From assembly GCF_026966905.1 (NCBI RefSeq), contig NZ_JAPUBN010000016.1:1-64000 (forward strand): 64,000 bases of DNA, in the 5' to 3' direction. The position numbers were made by a program, and so were the translations under genes. The stretch is from Marinomonas phaeophyticola (lineage in GTDB: Bacteria; Pseudomonadota; Gammaproteobacteria; Pseudomonadales; Marinomonadaceae). Under the pieces are notes generated by a model that did no database searches, was not told the DNA's origin, and worked only from the letters and a program-made list of their open reading frames with translations. Shown here piece after piece: positions 57,814 to 64,000 of this stretch (positions are counted from its first letter, which is position 1; every line of letters starts with the position of its first letter).

Positions 57814-59070
57814 TTGAACGATGTCCCCTTAAGTATTCTCGGTGGAATACTATTTTTTCTTATTATTCTTTCCGCGTTTTTCTCTAGCTCCGAGACAGGA
57901 ATGCTGTCGGTTAATAAATACCGACTCAAGCATTTGGCGAAAAGCAAACACCGCTCAGCGATTAAAGTAAGTGAATTGCTTGAGCGACCGGACAGATTGA
58001 TCGGTGTCATCCTCATTGGTAATAACTTTGTTAATATTCTCGCATCAGCGATTGCAACCATCATTGCTGTCCGCATTTGGGGTGACACAGGGGTGGTAAT
58101 TGCCACCGGAGCGCTGACGCTAGTTATTCTGATTTTTGCAGAAGTCACTCCTAAAACACTGGCAACCATTCATCCAGAAAGAATCGCATTTCCAGCGTCT
58201 TGGGTGTTAAATATCCTGTTAAAAATCCTCTACCCATTGGTAGTTGTGGTCAACATGATGTCTAACGGTTTGTTAAGAATCTTTGGCGTACATGCCAATC
58301 AAGGTAATCAGGACAACATCAGTACCGAAGAACTCAGAACCATAGTGAATGAAGCCAGTGGCCTTATTCCTGCAGCTCACCAAGAAATGTTATTGTCTAT
58401 TCTGGATCTGGAAAAAGTCTCTGTTGAAGACATCATGATTCCAAGAAATGAAGTCATTGGTATTGATATTGAAGATGACATAGAAGAAATTATCGATCAA
58501 ATATGCCAATCAAGACACACGCGTATGCCCGTTTATAGCGGTGAAATAAATAAAGTCATCGGTATTCTACACGCTCGTCACGCGGCGGTTTTTCTAAGAG
58601 AAGAAGTACCAACAAAAGCCGCCTTGCTAAAAGCTACGGTTGAACCTTATTTCATCCCTGAAAGTACATCATTAAATACGGTCTTGTTAAATTTCCAGCA
58701 AGGCCATCAACAAATGGGGCTAGTCGTCGACGAATATGGCGATGTTCAAGGCATAGCCACCTTAGAAGATGTCTTAGAAGAAATTGTAGGTGAATTCACT
58801 CCGCCAACAGAAAACGAAGAAGATGAAATCAAAACACTGGATGATGGCTCTTTCAGAATAGAAGGCACAATCCACATCAGAGAAATCAACAAAACGTTAA
58901 ATTGGCACCTTCCTACCGATGGCCCAAAAACACTAAATGGTTTGATTATTGAAACCCTAGAATTAATTCCAGAACATCCAATAGGGTTAAAAGTGGGGAA
59001 TTATTTAATTGAAATCTTGGAAATCGAAGACAAGGTTGTGAAATACGCCAAATTGAGGCTCAGAAGGTAA
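57814..59070 (+). CDS. HlyC/CorC (CNNM) family membrane protein, CorB/YfjD-like
   Basis: 418 residues in three parts: a DUF21/CNNM transmembrane domain (about 1-180, with SAFFSSSETGMLSVNKYRL and AEVTPKTLA), a CBS-domain pair (about 195-330; VSVEDIMIPRNEVIGID), and a C-terminal CorC_HlyC domain (about 345-418). These proteins are linked to Mg2+ or Co2+ homeostasis. The start appears to be TTG 57814 with AGAAGG upstream; there is no in-frame ATG before the first membrane helix. It overlaps no neighbour, and the NUDIX gene follows after 4 bp. Confidence 0.9.
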   Translation: MNDVPLSILGGILFFLIILSAFFSSSETGMLSVNKYRLKHLAKSKHRSAIKVSELLERPDRLIGVILIGNNFVNILASAIATIIAVRIWGDTGVVIATGALTLVILIFAEVTPKTLATIHPERIAFPASWVLNILLKILYPLVVVVNMMSNGLLRIFGVHANQGNQDNISTEELRTIVNEASGLIPAAHQEMLLSILDLEKVSVEDIMIPRNEVIGIDIEDDIEEIIDQICQSRHTRMPVYSGEINKVIGILHARHAAVFLREEVPTKAALLKATVEPYFIPESTSLNTVLLNFQQGHQQMGLVVDEYGDVQGIATLEDVLEEIVGEFTPPTENEEDEIKTLDDGSFRIEGTIHIREINKTLNWHLPTDGPKTLNGLIIETLELIPEHPIGLKVGNYLIEILEIEDKVVKYAKLRLRR

Positions 59071-59074
59071 TTGC

Positions 59075-59629
59075 ATGCGTTTTTGTCCTAACTGCGGTAC
59101 AAAGGTGAACTTTCAAATCCCTCCTGGTGACAACAGAGAGAGGGCGGTTTGCCCTCATTGCGAACACATTGACTATGACAACCCAAACGTCATTACCGGT
59201 ACACTACCGATTTTCGAAAATAAAGTACTGCTATGTAAAAGAAACATTGAACCAAGGTTCGGCTACTGGACCTTGCCTGCCGGCTTTATGGAGAACCAAG
59301 AAACCACAAAAGAAGGCGCTCTCAGAGAAACTCTCGAAGAAAGTGGCTCACACGCCATTTGTGGTCCAGCGTTTAGTATGATCAGTATCCCACACATTAA
59401 TCAGGTCCACTTATTTTATCTTGCCACTTTACCAAAAGCCGACTTTCACCCTACCGAAGAAAGTTCAGAAGTCGAACTGTTCGAATATGACGACATTCCA
59501 TGGGATGACATTGCCTTTAGTAGTGTTAGTAAAACTCTAGAGTTCTATCTAGAAGACATTAAAAAAGGCGCCTTTGATTTCCATGAAGACACCATTTTTC
59601 CAACTCAGTCTCAGCAACTTAAAGAATAA
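59075..59629 (+). CDS. NUDIX hydrolase with N-terminal zinc ribbon
   Basis: 184 residues. An N-terminal zinc ribbon (CPNCGTK at about 4-10 and CPHCEH at about 27-32) precedes a Nudix domain whose box GFMENQETTKEGALRETLEESG (about residues 69-90) keeps the GX5EX7REUXEEXG pattern. It presumably hydrolyses a nucleoside diphosphate derivative. The ribbon plus Nudix layout recalls NudC-like and ADP-ribose pyrophosphatase-like proteins, but it is shorter than E. coli NudC. ATG 59075 after AGAAGG. Coupled to the CorB-like gene; its 3' end overlaps the opposite-strand gene by 11 bp. Confidence 0.9.
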   Translation: MRFCPNCGTKVNFQIPPGDNRERAVCPHCEHIDYDNPNVITGTLPIFENKVLLCKRNIEPRFGYWTLPAGFMENQETTKEGALRETLEESGSHAICGPAFSMISIPHINQVHLFYLATLPKADFHPTEESSEVELFEYDDIPWDDIAFSSVSKTLEFYLEDIKKGAFDFHEDTIFPTQSQQLKE

Positions 59630-59927
59630 TTTCCACCAAAAAGTAAGGCGCGACTTCGTAAGGATGACTTTCTTTTAGCGCCTTCACACACACATCTTTA
59701 AGCTCTTTTGAAATCGCCATTTCCACACGATACTCTTCCACTTTATAAAGCTCGCCACGTTTTCCTAAAAATGGATTCGATGCGGCCCCAGGCATAAACT
59801 GCCCTTCTCCAAGCACTTGCCAACAACAGTTTTCATACCCATCCATGGCCCCCCCACCCACAGCGAAAATAGCATTTTTTACCGTTTCTACATGCGTTAC
59901 AGGGACATTAAATACTAAAGAATACAT
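59619..59927 (-). CDS. NIF3/YqfO-like small domain protein
   Basis: 102 residues from ATG 59927. It resembles the inserted PII/CutA-like domain of Bacillus YqfO and NIF3-type proteins as a free-standing protein: FNVPVTHVETVKNAIFAVGGG, then YENCCWQVLGEGQFMPGAASNPF, and the end SHPYEVAPYF. The pattern SHPYExP is characteristic. Function not known; homologues are small cytoplasmic proteins in many proteobacteria. It is convergent with the NUDIX gene, with overlapping 3' ends. Confidence 0.88.
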   Translation of the reverse strand: MYSLVFNVPVTHVETVKNAIFAVGGGAMDGYENCCWQVLGEGQFMPGAASNPFLGKRGELYKVEEYRVEMAISKELKDVCVKALKESHPYEVAPYFLVEIIL

Positions 59928-59986
59928 GGCACTCGTTCCTAACAATCATTTTGCAAAATTCTACCATTCACCTACATAAGAAAAAA

Positions 59987-60862
59987 CTAAAATAGCATCT
60001 CTTGCTCAGGGAACACAGGCAAGACAATAGACGGCGTCGTTGCACCTAACAGCGTCAGAATTTTAGCTTCCAAGGTTTGAGCCAATAAGGGCGCTTTAAT
60101 ATTATCTGACGAGTGAACAAAAACGTAAGGGGTGTGGCCCTGCTGAATCCAAGCGCATAGCTTTTGCGCCCACTGGGTTAAATAGACCTCATTCAATGGC
60201 AAATTAGGATGACCGATATAACGCACAACAGGGTGCTCAGCGGTCACCACCGGATGACAAGGCACTCGCGGTTTTTTCGCTTGCGCATCCAACAAGCTCT
60301 CACAATAAGCCTCCGTTGAAAATACAGGTCTAGAATCCATAATTACTCGATTCCTCTCTTTCTCAGCTAGCATCCGTAAAAAGGCAGACTCTTCCTCGCC
60401 CTTATTAAAGAAATATGGATGCCGAACTTCGATCGAGAGCGGTGTATCTAACGTCCAAGATTCACACAACCTGGCGATTAGCGCTAACTGATCTGGGGCA
60501 ACCGTCGCAGGAAATTGCATCATAGACACACCAATTTTATCTTTAAATGCGTTCAATTGATGACAAAATGCGTCTAACTTTTCACAGCAGGCTTGCAGGT
60601 TTTGTGCACTCAGATGATGAGTAACGGTTTGTGGGACTTTAAAAGAAAAGCGAAAATCCTCAGGGACTTGTTCATACCACTGGCGAATAGTGTGATCCGT
60701 TAAGTCTGTATAAAAGCTACTTCCTACTTCAACACTATTAAAGAAACGAGCATATTCCTCCAAACGAGTCGAACGGCCTGAACTATTGCTATACAACCAC
60801 CCCATCCAATCGGGATGATTCCACTGAGCCATACCAACGTAAAAATTACCTATTAACGCCAT
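59987..60862 (-). CDS. DUF72 (YecE-like) protein
   Basis: 291 residues from ATG 60862. DUF72 landmarks are YVGMAQWNHPDW (about 6-17), FNSVEVGSSFYTDL with the conserved Asn/Glu, the FSFKVPQTVTHHL strand, and later DRSHPYFF-like RHPYFF and YVFVHSSDN. The fold is a TIM barrel. Biochemical function is unknown. It lies between the NIF3-like gene and greB on the same strand and may form a loose operon with greB (67 bp after it). Confidence 0.88.
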   Translation of the reverse strand: MALIGNFYVGMAQWNHPDWMGWLYSNSSGRSTRLEEYARFFNSVEVGSSFYTDLTDHTIRQWYEQVPEDFRFSFKVPQTVTHHLSAQNLQACCEKLDAFCHQLNAFKDKIGVSMMQFPATVAPDQLALIARLCESWTLDTPLSIEVRHPYFFNKGEEESAFLRMLAEKERNRVIMDSRPVFSTEAYCESLLDAQAKKPRVPCHPVVTAEHPVVRYIGHPNLPLNEVYLTQWAQKLCAWIQQGHTPYVFVHSSDNIKAPLLAQTLEAKILTLLGATTPSIVLPVFPEQEMLF

Positions 60863-60929
60863 AAACTCCACTGCATGTACTTGTCTTTAAAGTAATAACG
60901 ATAATCTATCCATGTTTTTATTATCGCCA

Positions 60930-61439
60930 TCAAGGCATACCTTCAATATACTCAATATCTTCTAGCGTGTAGAGCTTTTCTTTGCCTTCAACGCGAATCG
61001 AAACCTCCTCTCCTTCTTCTTTTTTCAACAGGGCTCTGGCGACAGGAGAATCTATGCTGATGTAATCTGGGTGGTGATCCAATTCATCAGGGCCAACAAT
61101 ACGGTAGCGCTTTACATTTTCTAACTCGTCTTCCAGAGTGATCCAAGCACCAAAAAAGACTTTACTGCGATCATTCGGAATACGATCCACTACAGTACAG
61201 GCTTCCAATCGCTTTTCTAAGTAGCGTACTCGGCGATCAATTTCTCTTAATTGTTTTTTTCCATATATGTATTCAGCGTTCTCAGACCTATCTCCTTGCG
61301 CGGCAGCTTCTCTAACAGAGTCAGTCACTTGAGGGCGTTTTTCTTTCCAGAGATATTTCAATTCAGCCAGTAATTTGTCGGCTCCCTCTTTGGTGATATA
61401 AGCAGATTTAGGGGCGGCAGGGGGACGGTAACGGCTCAT
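60930..61439 (-). CDS. greB: Transcription elongation factor GreB
   Basis: Binds the RNA polymerase secondary channel and stimulates cleavage of backtracked transcripts. The 169 residues have an N-terminal coiled coil (YITKEGADKLLAELKYLWKE, about 14-33) with the acidic tip in DRSENAEYIYGKKQLREID, and a C-terminal FKBP-like domain. The motif EYIYGKKQLREID is that of GreB rather than GreA. ATG 61439 (MSRYRPPAAPKSAY) is chosen over an upstream ATG. Slightly longer than E. coli GreB (158). Confidence 0.95.
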   Translation of the reverse strand: MSRYRPPAAPKSAYITKEGADKLLAELKYLWKEKRPQVTDSVREAAAQGDRSENAEYIYGKKQLREIDRRVRYLEKRLEACTVVDRIPNDRSKVFFGAWITLEDELENVKRYRIVGPDELDHHPDYISIDSPVARALLKKEEGEEVSIRVEGKEKLYTLEDIEYIEGMP

Positions 61440-61647
61440 TAATTTTTTTCCTATCATCTCAGTGGTTAAATTATGCAAGTAATTAATGAATGCAAATAAA
61501 TAGCGACGTCTATTTTGACAGAATATACTGACTTTATCCTAACCAATTAACACACACACCAGAACCTCAGGGTAAAAGCCCACCTATAAACATCTAAGAT
61601 AGATAGTTATTCAGCATTCATTACTGGATGGCGTTATTGTGTTCCAA

Positions 61648-61677
61648 TTAACCCTGTTGGAAGGTAATAAGGGTTAA
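61648..61677. repeat. Inverted repeat in the gap between greB and the secreted-protein gene
   Basis: TTAACCCT (61648-61655) and AGGGTTAA (61670-61677) form an 8-bp inverted repeat with a 14-base centre. The gap 61440-61760 otherwise shows no open frame. It could be an operator or RNA hairpin. Confidence 0.35.
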
Positions 61678-61719
61678 CGCTATATCCGAAACGATTCTTT
61701 TATCCTAAAATTTACTAGC

Positions 61720-61737
61720 TCGAACTAAAAAGTTCGA
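61720..61737 (+). repeat. Short hairpin upstream of the secreted-protein gene
   Basis: TCGAACT and AGTTCGA pair over a loop of AAAA, 24 bp before the ATG at 61761 and just upstream of its ribosome site. It probably lies in the mRNA leader. Confidence 0.35.
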
Positions 61738-61760
61738 CATAAGGAATACAAGGAGTAAAT

Positions 61761-62324
61761 ATGAAACGTTTTACCGTATTAAACACACTAATAATAGGCA
61801 CATTATTGTCCGCACAGGTCAGTGCAACCGAGTTTTTCTCACATACCATAGTGAATTTACCCAATGGACTTCACCATAATAGTGCCAGTTCATGGTCGAA
61901 TGTAATCAATTCTCAGGCAGAACTTGAAACCTTCTATAACGATTTGCCAAAAGCGTTCAATTGTTATTACAACAATCTTAAAGTTCATACAGAACTGGAA
62001 GAAAACCCAAACTTACCTCGAGATAACAGCTGTCAATTCAGTATGGTTATTAATACTTCTAAAGAACCTGAAATACCCACTATAGATTTTGAGCAATTCA
62101 CCTTTGTTCTGGGCGGAATTACTCGAAACTCTGGTTGTCACTCGCTGAATATTTATCAAGTTTCTTACTCTGGTAATGACGCCTATATCTCAGCCGAGGA
62201 GCGAATATTTAATGGTATATGCTCTATGGCCATAACCTACCCTAACGCAGGACTATTGATTCGTAAAACAGCGGCCGAAAATATCCATATATCTATGTCA
62301 CAGTACAGTTATGCCCCTTATTAA
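61761..62324 (+). CDS. Secreted protein of unknown function, possibly PrcB-like
   Basis: 187 residues with a Sec signal peptide (MKRFTVLNTLIIGTLLSAQVSA, cleavage about residue 22). The mature part has INSQAELETFYNDL, then PTIDFEQFTFVLGG and NSGCHSLNIYQV. This order resembles the PrcB C-terminal domain type (IDF..., SGGYSI), but the match is weak. Several Cys could form disulfides in the periplasm. ATG 61761 has AAGGAG. It lies 24 bp before the SGNH hydrolase and may be co-transcribed. Function not assigned. Confidence 0.75.
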   Translation: MKRFTVLNTLIIGTLLSAQVSATEFFSHTIVNLPNGLHHNSASSWSNVINSQAELETFYNDLPKAFNCYYNNLKVHTELEENPNLPRDNSCQFSMVINTSKEPEIPTIDFEQFTFVLGGITRNSGCHSLNIYQVSYSGNDAYISAEERIFNGICSMAITYPNAGLLIRKTAAENIHISMSQYSYAPY

Positions 62325-62348
62325 CGCGCTTACAGGATCATTGAAATC

Positions 62349-63056
62349 ATGCTAATCAACCCCGACTCATTCCCACCAGCCTTAACGCCGTCAAAACAAG
62401 GTGCGGACTGGTGGTTGCCGCGTCATGAAGAGAAACTGACGCTTAAAGATTCGATGAAGTCCGTCGATCTGGTCTTTCTAGGGGATTCCATTACCCAAGC
62501 GTGGGAAACAAAAGGGGCAACCGTCTGGGAGGCATTCTATCGCCCTCTCAATGCTCTGAATCTGGGGTTTAATGGTGATCGCACAGAGCATGTTTTATGG
62601 CGTATTGAGCATGGTGCGGTAGATGACATCCAACCAAAATTACTGCTACTGTCAATCGGTACAAACAACACCGGACATAGACAAGACACCGCTGAAGAAA
62701 CGGCGTTAGGTATCCAAAAAATTCTGTCTTTATTGCAACAAAAGCTCCCGTATACCTCAATTTTATTATTGGCCATATTCCCTCGTAGCGCGAAGCCAAC
62801 ACAAAGGATGCGTCGATTAAATAATGACATTAACCACATTATTCAATCCTACGCGGATAATGCAAAGATCTTTTACCTAGATATTAATCCTATTTTTCTT
62901 GACCAAAAGGGTAAACTAACCCGCGATATCATGGAGGACTTCTTACACCCAAATACCGATCAATACCCCATAATAGCTAAAGCATTAGAGCCTCATGTTA
63001 AGACCTTAATGAAAACCGGATATTGCCACCACAGCGACAGACACAAACCAAGATAG
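62349..63056 (+). CDS. SGNH/GDSL-type hydrolase
   Basis: Serine esterase-like protein of 235 residues without a signal peptide. The blocks are present: LVFLGDSITQ (about 41-50, nucleophile Ser), the Gly block NLGFNGDRTEHVLWRI, Asn block SIGTNNTG, and the catalytic Asp/His in DFLHPN. The layout is like PAF-acetylhydrolase gamma-type bacterial SGNH proteins, often acting on acetylated sugars or platelet-activating-factor-like lipids. Substrate unknown. ATG 62349. It is followed by the GH114-type gene on the same strand, which hints at a carbohydrate role. Confidence 0.88.
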   Translation: MLINPDSFPPALTPSKQGADWWLPRHEEKLTLKDSMKSVDLVFLGDSITQAWETKGATVWEAFYRPLNALNLGFNGDRTEHVLWRIEHGAVDDIQPKLLLLSIGTNNTGHRQDTAEETALGIQKILSLLQQKLPYTSILLLAIFPRSAKPTQRMRRLNNDINHIIQSYADNAKIFYLDINPIFLDQKGKLTRDIMEDFLHPNTDQYPIIAKALEPHVKTLMKTGYCHHSDRHKPR

Positions 63057-63197
63057 AATTCCCACAATAAAGCTTACCGCAAAACTAATTTTAACGAATA
63101 CTCATACTTGGAAGCCTTTCCTCTCTTAACAGCGTACAGTGGAGCCGAATACAAACGAGTCATAAATTTTCGACAAGTCTAGGATGTGGAGTCCAGT

Positions 63198-64000
63198 ATG
63201 CGAGTTTCATTCTTTCCCTTTACGACCTTTACTTTGTTTTTAGCCTGCTACCTCCCTACAGCTCATGCGGTTGATGACTGGTATCGCCCACCTGTGGCGC
63301 TAACTTGGCACTGGCAATTAGATGGCGAAGTAAATGAAAACTACCCGGTAGACTTATACGACATCGATTTATTCGATTCCTCTGTTGAACTGATTCAACG
63401 CCTGCACACCTCTGGCAAAAAAGTGATCTGTTACTTCTCTGCTGGGTCCTATGAAGACTGGCGACCAGATGCTAAACAATTCAAACAAAAAGACTTAGGA
63501 AAAACGCTTAGTGGTTGGGCCGATGAGAAATGGTTGGATATCCGCTCAAAATCGGTACGTAACATCATGTTAGCGCGTTTAGATCTAGCGGTAGCAAAAG
63601 GCTGCGATGGCGTCGAACCAGACAACGTCGATGGGCACCGTCAGTTCACCAGTTTTTCCTTACGCGCCTACCACCAATTAGACTTTAATCGCTTTCTCGC
63701 AAAAGAAGCCCATAAAAGAGGCTTAGCCATTGGTCTAAAAAATAATCTAGGACAAGCTAGAGCCTTAGTTAAAGTGTTCGATTTTGCGGTCAATGAGCAA
63801 TGTTTTGAGTATTCAGAATGCCACTCTTTGAATGTCTTTATTGAAAATGGGAAACCGGTATTAAACGCAGAATATCGAAAAATCTATGTAGACGATGCAG
63901 ACGAACGGAGGGCGATTTGTAAAGCGTCTCTTGATCAAAAGCTCAGCTCTCTGATACTGCCGTTGGCGCTAAACGATGCATTTCGTTTAAGCTGCCAGTC
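63198..64000 (+). CDS. Endo alpha-1,4 polygalactosaminidase-like (GH114) protein, incomplete at window end
   Basis: The open frame runs from ATG 63198 to the last base without a stop, 267 residues so far. An N-terminal signal peptide (cleavage after THAHA-like PTAHA, about residue 24) is followed by WYRPPVALTWHWQLDGEVN, then KVICYFSAGSYEDWRPD and GCDGVEPDNVDG, the hallmark of the GH114 TIM barrel with acidic catalytic residues. Enzymes of this group cleave galactosamine-containing polysaccharides. The late LPLALNDAFRLSC suggests that only the C-terminal end is missing. Confidence 0.9.
   Translation, partial: MRVSFFPFTTFTLFLACYLPTAHAVDDWYRPPVALTWHWQLDGEVNENYPVDLYDIDLFDSSVELIQRLHTSGKKVICYFSAGSYEDWRPDAKQFKQKDLGKTLSGWADEKWLDIRSKSVRNIMLARLDLAVAKGCDGVEPDNVDGHRQFTSFSLRAYHQLDFNRFLAKEAHKRGLAIGLKNNLGQARALVKVFDFAVNEQCFEYSECHSLNVFIENGKPVLNAEYRKIYVDDADERRAICKASLDQKLSSLILPLALNDAFRLSCQ

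Noticed and set aside
57774..58169. A 131-codon minus-strand frame opposite the CorB-like gene
   Set aside because: Shadow of the real gene; low-complexity Ser/Thr/Ile composition typical of antisense frames.
60895..60926. Hairpin CGATAAT/ATTATCG after greB as a terminator
   Set aside because: Only 7 A/T-rich base pairs, a long loop and no T tract, so the support is too weak to list.

Overview
The window looks like a chromosomal segment of a marine gammaproteobacterium of the Oceanospirillales type. Gene content and order resemble Marinomonas and, more loosely, Pseudomonas, but this is inferred from gene order and protein flavour, not from a database search. Nearly everything is housekeeping. 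I saw no CRISPR array, prophage, transposase or recognisable defence system.

Layout. 1-2.8 kb: the 5' part of a 23S gene, a spacer without tRNA genes, a complete 16S gene and the rrn promoter, all on the minus strand. 2.9-3.8 kb: remnants of a YjiH-type membrane protein gene and a divergent LysR-type regulator gene. 3.9-7.2 kb: oadGAB sodium-pumping decarboxylase, with oadA frameshifted. 7.4-13.1 kb: dusC, then alaS-lysC-csrA followed by a tRNA-Ser/3x tRNA-Arg operon. 13.3-20.2 kb: dadA-alr, recX, a coiled-coil gene pair, pncC-recA with an SOS box, and an XRE regulator. 20.3-24.3 kb: an unknown gene, mutS and fdxA. 24.3-30.2 kb: an intergenic cluster of tiny hairpins, an EAL-HDOD gene, ilvD, rlmJ and a PAS/degenerate-GGDEF gene. 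30.2-38.4 kb: rppH-ptsP-lgt-thyA-folA, a HAD phosphatase, rlmI and an HDOD gene. 38.4-42.3 kb: Fur-type iron transporter fbpABC. 42.3-45.5 kb: ygfB-pepP-ubi hydroxylase. 45.6-53.1 kb: folD, recJ, a 49-aa membrane ORF, rsmE (frameshifted), and dsbC-hom-thrC. 53.2-59.6 kb: ffh, rpsP-rimM-trmD-rplS, then ypjD, corB-like and NUDIX genes on the plus strand. 59.6-64 kb: a NIF3-like small protein, a DUF72 protein, greB, a secreted unknown, an SGNH hydrolase and a GH114-type glycosidase cut by the window end.

How the genes fit together. The main themes are translation (rRNA, tRNA, alaS, dusC, rlmJ, rlmI, rsmE, trmD, rimM, rpsP, rplS, ffh), DNA repair (recA, recX, mutS, recJ), one-carbon/nucleotide metabolism (folA, thyA, folD), aspartate-family and branched-chain amino acids (lysC, hom, thrC, ilvD), D-alanine catabolism (dadA, alr), iron uptake and ubiquinone synthesis.

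Quality note. Two genes (oadA, rsmE) are broken by what looks like loss of one base in a G/C run. A third pair (16361-17919) could be rejoined by one extra base in an A8 run. Homopolymer sequencing error should be excluded before biology is read into these. The most unusual non-coding signals are the cluster of very short hairpins with ATCC at the tip (24361-24536) and a possible small RNA plus 49-aa membrane ORF between recJ and rsmE.
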